Positions 1 to 5,318 of a stretch of 5,318 nt of DNA are shown piece after piece. Both the position numbers and the translations under genes were made by a program. Numbering within the stretch: position 1 is the first letter of the stretch; each line of letters starts with the position of its first letter. Source of the DNA: Thermoanaerobaculia bacterium (GTDB lineage Bacteria; Acidobacteriota; Thermoanaerobaculia; UBA5066); assembly GCA_023717585.1 (NCBI GenBank), contig JAMQPJ010000341.1:1-5318 (forward strand), written 5' to 3'. The notes beneath the pieces were generated by a model. That model saw nothing but the letters and a program-made list of their open reading frames with translations, was not told the origin of the DNA and did no database searches.

Positions 1-21
1 CGTCGGAGCTATGCTCGATCG

Positions 22-1137
22 GTGAGGCGGTGGCTCCTCTCCGCCGATCGTGGGGCGGTCCGTCGACCGGCGGCCTGGCCCGCGGTCGCGGGCATCACCC
101 TGTCCCTGATGGCTGCGGGCTGCGGCCGCAAAGGACCGCCGGGCCCGGGTCAGGCACGGATCGACGAGCAGGGGTCCGGAGGCTGGGAGGAAGTCCGGAT
201 CGGGACGGACGCCGTGTTCAGCGGCCTTCACTTCGTGGACCTCGACGTCGGGTGGATCGTGGGCGGGAGCCCGTTCGTTCCGGGCGGCATCGTCGGCCGG
301 ACGGAAGACGGAGGGAGAACGTGGAGGTACCGCACGGGCCTGGCGCCGGGCGGCATCTCGGCCTCGCTGAACGCGGTGCACGCCTTCGACCGGCTGCGCG
401 CCTGCATCGCCGGGGACCGGGGAATCCTCCTCACGTTCGACGGTGGCGCGAGCTGGCAACCGGTCCGCTACGTCCGGGGAGCCGGCAGCCACCTCTTCGG
501 CCTGCATTTCATCGACGATCGCGAGGGTTGGGCGGCGGGCACGAGCGGCGTCATCCACACGAACGACGGAGGCATGACCTGGACGAGACTCGGTGAGCGC
601 TCCTCCGCGGGCGGGAACGTCGGAGGGCGCGTCGTTCATTTCGTGGATTCGCGGAACGGCTGGCTCGCGGGCCAGCACGCCAACCTCTGGCGAACCCGCG
701 ACGGCGGTGAAACCTGGGCGCGCGTTCCCGTACCTCAGCCGGAGAAAGCGGCCGACCATCTGCCGTACTTTTTCGGCATGACCTGGGTGGACGCCGCGCA
801 GGGCTGGGTCGTGGGTGAGCACGGGACGATCCTGCACACGACCGATGGCGGGGACACGTGGTCGTTGCAGAGCGCCGGGACCCGGGAGGCCTTCCTGACC
901 GCCGTGCAGTTCGTGGACCGCGCCGGGTGGATCGTGGGATTCCTCCCGGACAAGGCCCGGTCGTTCGTGTGGCGCACCGTCGACGCAGGGGAGAACTGGT
1001 CCGTGGAGCGGCGGCTGGAAGGGGAAGAGCTGCGCACCCTCCAGATGCTCGACGCGGAAACGGGCTGGACGGTGGGCGATCGTGTCCGGACGCAGCCGCA
1101 GAGGATGCTCCTGCGCTCGCGGCGCCCGGACCGGTAG
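22..1137 (+). CDS. YCF48/BNR-repeat beta-propeller lipoprotein
   Basis: A 371-residue exported lipoprotein. The N-terminus is Arg-rich, followed by a hydrophobic stretch (about 20-30) and a lipobox LMAAGC with the acylated Cys at 34; the next residues, GRKGPPGPG, form a flexible tether. The rest is a repeat protein. Asp-boxes of the form T-x-D-G-G-x-T/S-W lie at about 94-101, 138-145, 180-187, 225-232 and 273-280, with a degenerate TVDAGENW at 319-326. Each box is preceded by a G-W-x-x-G strand motif (78, 169, 213, 261, 302; repeat 2 has ACIAG instead). A last GWTVG at 348 lacks an Asp-box, so seven blades fit. This pattern is typical of YCF48/HCF136-like and BNR/sialidase-like propellers, which usually act as protein-binding scaffolds. 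No sialidase catalytic set is evident, so I do not call an enzyme. The GTG at 22 is the only in-frame start I can find, but the frame is open to the window edge, so the true start could lie upstream. Function beyond a surface or periplasmic binding propeller is unknown. Confidence 0.9.
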   Translation: MRRWLLSADRGAVRRPAAWPAVAGITLSLMAAGCGRKGPPGPGQARIDEQGSGGWEEVRIGTDAVFSGLHFVDLDVGWIVGGSPFVPGGIVGRTEDGGRTWRYRTGLAPGGISASLNAVHAFDRLRACIAGDRGILLTFDGGASWQPVRYVRGAGSHLFGLHFIDDREGWAAGTSGVIHTNDGGMTWTRLGERSSAGGNVGGRVVHFVDSRNGWLAGQHANLWRTRDGGETWARVPVPQPEKAADHLPYFFGMTWVDAAQGWVVGEHGTILHTTDGGDTWSLQSAGTREAFLTAVQFVDRAGWIVGFLPDKARSFVWRTVDAGENWSVERRLEGEELRTLQMLDAETGWTVGDRVRTQPQRMLLRSRRPDR

Positions 1138-1151
1138 TTCACGAGTCCGGG
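1125..1151. terminator. Possible bidirectional terminator hairpin over two convergent stop codons
   Basis: CCCGGAC (1125-1131) and GTCCGGG (1145-1151) are perfect complements, giving a 7-bp GC-rich stem with a 13-base loop. The loop holds both stop codons of the convergent genes: TAG at 1135-1137 on the plus strand and TGA at 1141-1139 on the minus strand. Because a stem is symmetrical it could act in both transcripts. Neither side has a U-tract, so it is not a classical intrinsic terminator, and inverted repeats of this size are not rare in GC-rich DNA. Confidence 0.3.
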
Positions 1152-2839
1152 AAACGGATCGACCGGACAAGCTCGTCGAGTGGACCCTTCGTTTCCTCGA
1201 CGGTGCCCTGAGCGGTCCCCGCCACGAGGAGCCTCCCCGCGTTGACGAAGAGGACCGTGCGTTTGTGGAACACGTGGCTCAGGGGTTCCCACGTGTCGAC
1301 AGCCAGGGCCTCCCGCGAACCGACCCGCATGCGTGTCTTCGAAGAGACCTCCCAGCGCCGCGGGTCGTGGTCGAAGAAACGCAGGGCGCGTTCGATGACG
1401 CGCTTGTCGTCGATCTCCGTCGCGGTTCCCGCGGCCTCGACCGGCCCCCCGTCGACGAGGAGAATTCTCGCTTCCCGGTGCCGGAACTCCTGGCGCTGCC
1501 CGTAGTCGATGTGCTCCCACTGCCGGGGGACGCGAACCGTCACGCGCTGTTCCCCGACGCGGAGCTCCGTGACTTCGCCCCCGCTCTTTTCGTCGGGGGG
1601 GATGTCCTCGAACGTCGTTCGGGGGGCGTCGCCGTCTGCCCCGGCCGGGAAGCGGACGGACGCGACGAGGTTCTCGAGGACGGGGAGGTCCGTCTCTCGG
1701 CCGAGAAACGTGAACACGAACGCATGCCCCGCGACGACGGTGTAGAACTCGCGGCCCCGGTGCTGCATGGACCGCTCCCGGAGCGAGTAGTCCGTCTGGA
1801 ATGCGGGGTAGCCGGCGACGACCGCACGCACCGGTTCGCCCACGGTGACGGAGTCGGCGGAACGGAACTGCTCCCTGGTCAGCCGGAACCGGGGAAGGAT
1901 CTCGTCTGCGGTGGCCGGCGCCGTTTCCAGAGACGCCTCGGCCACGATGATGCGGCTCGGGGGCGCCTGGTACCGGGTGAAGGAAACGCCCTTGCGGCCG
2001 CCCTCCGCATGACGCTCGCGTGTCCAGGGCCCCGCTGGCGCCGAGAAGGCGATCGGCTGGTCGCTCCACCGGAATGTCTCGCTCGGCTCGGGCGCCGGCG
2101 CCTCGGAAACGCCCTTCTCCGGCGGCGGAGTTTTTGCGCGGTTCCGCGAAAAGGTGACGGCGCCGGCGGCGATCAGGACGGCAGCTCCCGCGACGACCAG
2201 GAGAGTGTCGGGCCTTCGCCCGGACCGCGGCCGGCGCGCCCCGGGTACGCTCACGTAGTCGCGGACGATCGGATGCCGAAGCAGGCTCATCGCGAGGATC
2301 AGCGGGATGGACTGCAGCGCGAGGCCGATGGCGGCGGCCGACCTGACGAGGGCGAGAGCGTTCCGGGCGTCCGGGTCGGACTCCACAAGGCCGGCGGCCG
2401 GAGCGGCCGTGATCCCGATCGACCGCGTGGAGTGGAACGCCGAGAGGCCGATGGCGAGCACGCCGACGGACAGGAGGACGACGCGCGACCAGAGCCGGCG
2501 GCGCAGCAATCCGATGGCGCCAACGACTCCGAGCGTCGCGACGAGGAGGAGAGGGCCCGCCAGGTTCCTCTCCAGCGACCGCCGCTCCTGTCGCTGGGCG
2601 AGGAGCTGCCGGGTTTCGTCGGTGACGAGATCCGGAGCCGCCGCGGCCGCTCGCGCGAGCGGGTCGGTGTCTCCGAACGTCGATGTCGCGGCCAGGTTTC
2701 CGAGGACGACGATCGCGCGCAGGGCGCCGAAGCCGGAGAGAAGCAGCCATCCCACGACCAGGGCGCTCACGAGGATCGGGCGGGAGTCGGCGCGGGCGAG
2801 GCGCGAACCGGGCGGTCTCGCCTCGCTCATCGAACCCAT
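1139..2839 (-). CDS. Polytopic membrane protein with tandem PsbP/DUF1795-like domains
   Basis: A 566-residue protein I cannot name. Hydrophobic segments lie at about 23-46, 94-112, 118-135, 167-187 and 211-230. Positive charge supports an N-in topology: the 2-3 loop (RRRLWSR) and the 4-5 loop (188-210, rich in Arg) would be cytoplasmic, leaving the large C-terminal half outside. After a Pro/Glu-rich linker (236-254), two similar domains follow, about 256-398 and 425-564. Each opens with a short strand pair and a P-x-x-W motif (AGPWTRE; PRQWEHI) and closes with the same kind of helix and strand (VLENLVASVRFP; PLDELVRSIRFP). That ending is characteristic of the MOG1/PsbP-fold and DUF1795 families, so I infer an internal duplication. 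The gene lies 50 bp downstream of the zinc-ribbon gene on the same strand and is probably its operon partner. No good ribosome site precedes Met1; Met4 is an alternative start. The role is unknown; ligand or protein binding outside the membrane is an inference. Confidence 0.82.
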   Translation of the reverse strand: MGSMSEARPPGSRLARADSRPILVSALVVGWLLLSGFGALRAIVVLGNLAATSTFGDTDPLARAAAAAPDLVTDETRQLLAQRQERRSLERNLAGPLLLVATLGVVGAIGLLRRRLWSRVVLLSVGVLAIGLSAFHSTRSIGITAAPAAGLVESDPDARNALALVRSAAAIGLALQSIPLILAMSLLRHPIVRDYVSVPGARRPRSGRRPDTLLVVAGAAVLIAAGAVTFSRNRAKTPPPEKGVSEAPAPEPSETFRWSDQPIAFSAPAGPWTRERHAEGGRKGVSFTRYQAPPSRIIVAEASLETAPATADEILPRFRLTREQFRSADSVTVGEPVRAVVAGYPAFQTDYSLRERSMQHRGREFYTVVAGHAFVFTFLGRETDLPVLENLVASVRFPAGADGDAPRTTFEDIPPDEKSGGEVTELRVGEQRVTVRVPRQWEHIDYGQRQEFRHREARILLVDGGPVEAAGTATEIDDKRVIERALRFFDHDPRRWEVSSKTRMRVGSREALAVDTWEPLSHVFHKRTVLFVNAGRLLVAGTAQGTVEETKGPLDELVRSIRFPDS

Positions 2840-2847
2840 GAGCTCAA

Positions 2848-2853
2848 ATTATC
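2848..2853 (-). promoter_or_regulatory. Candidate internal -10 element before the membrane-protein gene
   Basis: The minus strand reads GATAAT, five of six matches to a -10 box, inside the 50-bp gap between the zinc-ribbon and membrane-protein genes. It ends eight bases before the ATG at 2839, so transcription from it would begin at or next to the start codon and give a leaderless mRNA. That would fit the lack of a Shine-Dalgarno sequence there. The best -35 match (CGGACG at 18 bases) is poor, so this may be chance; co-transcription from upstream remains the simpler view. Confidence 0.22.
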
Positions 2854-2889
2854 AGATCGGCCGCGGGGCTTCGTCCGGAATCGCGCGCC

Positions 2890-3996
2890 TCAGCCGGCAA
2901 TCGACGAGAAGATGATGAAGAGGAGCACGGCGGCGGCGATCGCGAGGCCGATCTTGACCCACGACCACGGCGCGTGGCCGTCCGTCTTCCCGGTAACGCC
3001 GTTCACGAGGAAGCGATAGGGTTTCTCTCCGTACTGGTACGCCGCGATCCAGACGGGGAAGAGGCCGTTCTTGCACGCGAGGCCCGACCAGGCCGTGCGA
3101 ACTTCCAGTCCGCGGAAGCGGTCGCCGGGCACTTCGCGTCCGCAGGCCGCATACAGCTCTTCGGTCATGCGCCGCTGCGCGGAGGCGAGCGCCTCCTTCG
3201 GCCCGACCGCGTACTCTTCGGCGAGGAAGCCCGAGAGGTACGACGGCTCATACGCGAGGAGCTCCGACGTCGGGAACGGCTCGATCGCGCGCGCGAGATC
3301 GGGCGGCAGGCCGCTCGACGCCGCCACCGGCACGTCGTCGAAGAAGTGTTCGAGGACTCCCTCCGCCGGCTCCCACCGCGTCCGCGTCTCGTAATGCGTG
3401 CGGAGCTGTCCGTTCTCCTCGACCTGCACCGCGACCTGGTAATCGAAGCCCGCCTCGGCCGTCCACGCCGAATGCGTCGCGGCGTCGAACGTCCAGAACG
3501 GGACGTAGACGCCCTTCAGCTCCGAGAGAGCGGACTTCTGCGAGAGGTCGTCCGGCCGGAACCAGAGCGACGAGAGCCACTGCCGGAACTTTCCGGTCGC
3601 CGCGTTGCGATCCACGCGGAAGGGGAGAAGGCCTTCCGGCCGGACCATCGTCGTCGACGGCGGGGCCTCGACGACCGCCGGCGCGCCGCAGAACGCGCAA
3701 CGCGATGCGGCAAGCCCGGCGTCGAACGTCGTGGTCGCGCCGCAGCCCCGGCACGAGACGGCTTTTCGCGCCATGCCCCAGCCGAGATCCGACGCGCCCT
3801 TCAGCGCTTCTTCGATCGGGCGCTCCGTCACCTCCCCGGAAGCCTTCGGGACGTCCTTCGTCGCGCCGCAGTACGGGCATTTCAGCGACGCGGCACCGGG
3901 ATTCCAGACGACGTCCGCTCCGCACGCGGCGCACGGGAACTTCCGCAGCTTCACCGGGGCCGCCGGAGTTTCCGGGAGCACGCTCGTGCCGGTCAT
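2890..3996 (-). CDS. Double zinc-ribbon, tail-anchored membrane protein (YdjG-like)
   Basis: A 368-residue protein with two zinc ribbons of identical spacing: Cys22, 25, 40 and 43, then Cys82, 85, 100 and 103, each CxxC-14-CxxC. The middle of the protein is a conserved-looking globular region that includes YVPFW (164-168) and an acidic segment around 205-222. It ends with PVWIAAYQYGEKPYRF and VNGVTGKTDG (about 314-340) just before a C-terminal helix (347-365). This layout matches proteins often mislabelled as primosomal protein N' or helicase PriA-like, of which Bacillus YdjG is the reference I recall. No helicase motifs are present, so a helicase role should not be assigned. The C-terminal helix predicts a tail anchor with the ribbons in the cytoplasm. 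The gene starts 10 bp after the SPFH gene stop and has no clear Shine-Dalgarno sequence (CGCCCTCC precedes the ATG), so translation may be coupled. In Bacillus, YdjG works with YdjH and YdjI to recruit PspA to the membrane; a similar scaffold role here is inference. Confidence 0.88.
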   Translation of the reverse strand: MTGTSVLPETPAAPVKLRKFPCAACGADVVWNPGAASLKCPYCGATKDVPKASGEVTERPIEEALKGASDLGWGMARKAVSCRGCGATTTFDAGLAASRCAFCGAPAVVEAPPSTTMVRPEGLLPFRVDRNAATGKFRQWLSSLWFRPDDLSQKSALSELKGVYVPFWTFDAATHSAWTAEAGFDYQVAVQVEENGQLRTHYETRTRWEPAEGVLEHFFDDVPVAASSGLPPDLARAIEPFPTSELLAYEPSYLSGFLAEEYAVGPKEALASAQRRMTEELYAACGREVPGDRFRGLEVRTAWSGLACKNGLFPVWIAAYQYGEKPYRFLVNGVTGKTDGHAPWSWVKIGLAIAAAVLLFIIFSSIAG

Positions 3997-4006
3997 GGAG
4001 GGCGCG

Positions 4007-5155
4007 TCAGCGGGCGGGCGGCGGAGGCGGAGGAGGCATCGGCGGAGCCGAAGATCCCGCGAACTCCTCGAACGTCGAGAGCGGCGCCCACCCGGCGGCG
4101 CCAGGCTTCCAGGCGTGCGTTCCGCCCGCGACCTGGCCGGAGGCCATCATCCCCTTCAGCGCATCGTCCGAGTACGGCCCGTAGGTCTTGCCGTCCACGG
4201 TGAGCGACCACTTCGGCGCGGAAAAGCCCGGACCCGCGGGAGGCGGGGGCGCCATGGGGCCTGCGCCGCCGGCGCCCGCCATGCTGGAGCCCAGCGCGCC
4301 CCCCATCATTCCGCCCATCGCGATGCCCGCGCCGATGCCGATGCCGGCCCCTGCCGCGCCACCGGGGTTCGCCGCCGCGATCTTCATCGCGTCCGCGGCC
4401 TGGAGCTGCGTGTACTGGCCCATCTTGTCGCCGAGGACGCCCAGCTTCGTGCGCTGGTCGATCGCGGCCTCCACTTCCTCGGGCAGCGAGATGTTCTCGA
4501 TGAAGAACTTCGAGAGCTCGAGACCGAAGCTCGAGAACTCGGGCGCGAGGATCCCCTTGCCGTTCCCGGAGAGCTCGTCGTACTTCGACGCGAGGTCGAG
4601 CGCGGCGATCTTGGACTCGGCGATCGCGTCCGACAGGCGCGAGAGGATCGTCGACCGGAGCTGGCCGGTGATCTCGTCCGTCGTCGTGAGGCCCTGCGTC
4701 CCGACGACCTTCTCGAAGAACATCTTCGCGTCGGCGATCTTCATCGCGTAGATGCCGAACGCGCGGAGGCGGATCATCCCGAACTCCGCGTCGCGCATCA
4801 TGACGGGGTTCGTCGTGCCCCACTTCAGGTCCGTGAAGAGGCGCGTGTTGAAGAAGTAGATCTCGGCCTTGAAGGGCGACTGGAACCCGTACTTCCATCC
4901 GCGCAACGTGGTCAGAATCGGCAGGTTCTGCGTCGTGAGCTGGTACCGGCCCGGCACGAAGAGGTCGGCCGCCTTCCCCTCGTTGATGAACAGCGCCACC
5001 TGGTTCTCGCGAACCGTGAGCTGCGCGTTCATCTTGATTTCCTGGTTGTAGACGGGGAATCGGTACACGAGCGAATCGTTCGTGTCGTCGAGCCACTGGA
5101 TGATCTCGATGAACTGCGAGCCGATCTGCTGTTTGATGTTGTCGAGCAGGCCCAT
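4007..5155 (-). CDS. SPFH-like (YdjI/virion-core-like) protein with C-terminal GYF_2 domain
   Basis: A 382-residue protein. I chose the ATG at 5155 because AAGGAGG lies seven bases upstream and the protein then begins MGLLDNIKQQIGSQFIEIIQW, as family members do; the ATG 15 codons further upstream lacks these signs. Residues 1-255 match the SPFH-like family annotated as virion core protein or YdjI: LTVRENQVALFINEGK (46-61), FVPGRYQLTT (66-75), WGT (112-114) and a helical segment (about 140-255). The start lacks a transmembrane helix, so membrane contact would be through the amphipathic N-terminus or a partner. Residues 264-300 are a Gly/Ala/Met-rich linker. Residues 316-365 form a GYF_2 (DUF4339) domain: W316, YGPY (325-328), L333, G340, W349 and W356. 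The tail is polyproline (371-380). SPFH proteins oligomerise on membranes and organise microdomains. This is the first gene of the likely operon, and with the zinc-ribbon neighbour it suggests a PspA-linked membrane stress module. Confidence 0.9.
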   Translation of the reverse strand: MGLLDNIKQQIGSQFIEIIQWLDDTNDSLVYRFPVYNQEIKMNAQLTVRENQVALFINEGKAADLFVPGRYQLTTQNLPILTTLRGWKYGFQSPFKAEIYFFNTRLFTDLKWGTTNPVMMRDAEFGMIRLRAFGIYAMKIADAKMFFEKVVGTQGLTTTDEITGQLRSTILSRLSDAIAESKIAALDLASKYDELSGNGKGILAPEFSSFGLELSKFFIENISLPEEVEAAIDQRTKLGVLGDKMGQYTQLQAADAMKIAAANPGGAAGAGIGIGAGIAMGGMMGGALGSSMAGAGGAGPMAPPPPAGPGFSAPKWSLTVDGKTYGPYSDDALKGMMASGQVAGGTHAWKPGAAGWAPLSTFEEFAGSSAPPMPPPPPPPAR

Positions 5156-5162
5156 GAAAGAA

Positions 5163-5169
5163 CCTCCTT
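5163..5169 (-). promoter_or_regulatory. Shine-Dalgarno site of the SPFH gene
   Basis: The minus strand reads AAGGAGG, a full match to the anti-Shine-Dalgarno core, with a seven-base spacer before the ATG at 5155. It decides the start of the SPFH gene in favour of this ATG over the in-frame one at 5200. It is the strongest ribosome site in the operon; the two downstream genes lack comparable ones. Confidence 0.9.
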
Positions 5170-5199
5170 GGGGCGAAAACGGGTTATTCGGTCTCTCCA

Positions 5200-5211
5200 A
5201 TGATACGTATC
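5200..5211 (-). promoter_or_regulatory. Candidate -10 element and overlapping palindrome for the SPFH operon
   Basis: On the minus strand TATCAT (5205-5200) matches five of six bases of a sigma-70 -10 box and sits in a locally AT-richer patch of otherwise GC-rich DNA. A transcript starting about seven bases downstream would have a leader of roughly 38 bases containing the AAGGAGG site. No convincing -35 box is present: CTGAAC at a 19-base spacing matches three of six positions. The -10 overlaps GATACGTATC (5202-5211), a perfect 10-bp palindrome that could be an operator half-site or core. The position is sensible but the evidence is weak. Confidence 0.3.
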
Positions 5212-5279
5212 CGGGCGTGCCGGGGTTCAGCGCTCAGTCGGAAGGACTTACGGCCGGCTTCCACCGCGAGGCTGAGGCC

Positions 5280-5286
5280 GGGGAGG
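5280..5286 (+). promoter_or_regulatory. Candidate Shine-Dalgarno site of a divergent gene
   Basis: GGGGAGG on the plus strand lies six bases before an ATG at 5293. Spacing and purine content are those of a good ribosome site, and this is the main reason to propose a divergent gene leaving the window to the right. Confidence 0.38.
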
Positions 5287-5300
5287 CGCGGCATGCCGCG
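5287..5300. repeat. 14-bp perfect palindrome at the divergent gene start
   Basis: CGCGGCATGCCGCG reads the same on both strands with no loop, and its centre is the candidate start codon at 5293. It could be a dimer-protein binding site or a structure masking the start, but in DNA this rich in G+C it may be chance. Confidence 0.3.
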
Positions 5301-5318
5301 ATCCTACCGTTCCCCGGG
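5293..5318 (+). CDS. Possible start of a divergent gene, cut by the window edge
   Basis: An ATG at 5293 is preceded by GGGGAGG at six-base spacing and stays open to the window end, giving only MPRSYRSP plus a partial codon series. This is too short to recognise a family. The same frame is open upstream to an ATG at 5200, but that start has no ribosome site. If real, the gene is divergent from the SPFH operon, and the 137 bp between the two starts would hold both promoters. A competing minus-strand reading of this stretch exists (a 36-codon ORF at 5184-5294), so the call is tentative. Confidence 0.33.

Noticed and set aside
1..25. End of an upstream plus-strand gene overlapping the propeller gene by GTGA
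   Set aside because: A frame is open from base 2 to a TGA at 23-25, which would give a classical 4-bp overlap, but seven codons are too few to support a gene.
22..1137. Sialidase or other glycosidase for the Asp-box protein
   Set aside because: Asp-boxes are structural. The repeats follow the YCF48-like pattern with no arginine triad or other catalytic set that I can identify.
735..2750. A 671-codon minus-strand ORF in another frame from the membrane-protein gene
   Set aside because: Its product is dominated by Arg, Pro, Gly and Ala with no domain pattern. It lies over the propeller gene and the membrane-protein gene, both of which have clear structure. Long open shadow frames are expected at this G+C content.
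1082..3019. A 645-codon plus-strand ORF antisense to the membrane-protein gene
   Set aside because: Composition is Arg/Gly/Asp-rich without hydrophobic patterning, and it is explained as an antisense shadow of a gene with predicted helices and paired domains.
2890..3996. Primosomal protein N'/PriA helicase as the identity of the zinc-ribbon protein
   Set aside because: No Walker A, DEAD-type or other helicase motif is present, and the protein has a C-terminal membrane anchor.
4310..4366. Short DNA repeats of the gatgcc/ggc type
   Set aside because: They follow from the Gly/Ala/Met-rich linker of the SPFH protein and are not a separate repeat element.
5155..5200. ATG at 5200 (minus strand) as the start of the SPFH gene
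   Set aside because: It has no ribosome site, while the ATG at 5155 has AAGGAGG at seven bases and gives the N-terminus typical of the family.
2974..5203. Long plus-strand ORFs (2974-4203 and 3605-5203) opposite the zinc-ribbon and SPFH genes
   Set aside because: Low-complexity Arg-rich products with no recognisable motif; the opposite strand carries zinc ribbons, an SPFH-like region and a GYF_2 domain.
5184..5294. A 36-codon minus-strand ORF just upstream of the SPFH gene
   Set aside because: It has an AGGA sequence before its ATG, but its product matches nothing I recognise, it overlaps the best promoter candidate, and its second half lacks the strong G/C third-position bias of the real genes. 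Kept only as an open question.

Overview
This is a GC-rich bacterial window (roughly 70% G+C by eye, strong G/C bias at third codon positions) with four complete, tightly packed protein genes and almost no spare DNA. No RNA gene, mobile element or CRISPR array is visible. G+C content, a YCF48-type propeller lipoprotein, a GYF_2 domain and a PsbP/DUF1795-like protein would suit a lineage such as Acidobacteriota, Myxococcota or a related environmental phylum. That placement is a guess; nothing here is diagnostic.

Layout, left to right. (1) 22-1137 (+): a lipoprotein carrying a YCF48/BNR beta-propeller with six Asp-boxes and a seventh degenerate blade. (2) 1139-2839 (-): a membrane protein with five predicted helices followed by two PsbP/DUF1795-like domains predicted to lie outside the membrane. 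Genes 1 and 2 converge with a single base between their stop codons, and a 7-bp GC-rich inverted repeat puts both stops in its loop. (3) 2890-3996 (-): a protein with two CxxC-14-CxxC zinc ribbons and a C-terminal membrane anchor, resembling Bacillus YdjG. (4) 4007-5155 (-): an SPFH-like protein resembling Bacillus YdjI, with an added glycine-rich linker, GYF_2 domain and polyproline tail. (5) 5156-5318: a short intergenic region with a perfect Shine-Dalgarno sequence and a candidate promoter for the minus-strand operon, then a probable divergent gene start at 5293 that leaves the window.

Genes 4, 3 and 2 are co-oriented in that transcription order, with gaps of 10 and 50 bp, and probably form an operon. 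From what is known of ydjFGHI in Bacillus, the SPFH/zinc-ribbon pair suggests a membrane-associated envelope-stress complex related to the phage-shock (PspA) response. No PspA homologue is present in the window. The third operon member would add a polytopic membrane protein with paired extracytoplasmic domains, giving the module possible parts on both faces of the membrane. This operon is the part of the window most likely to be poorly described.
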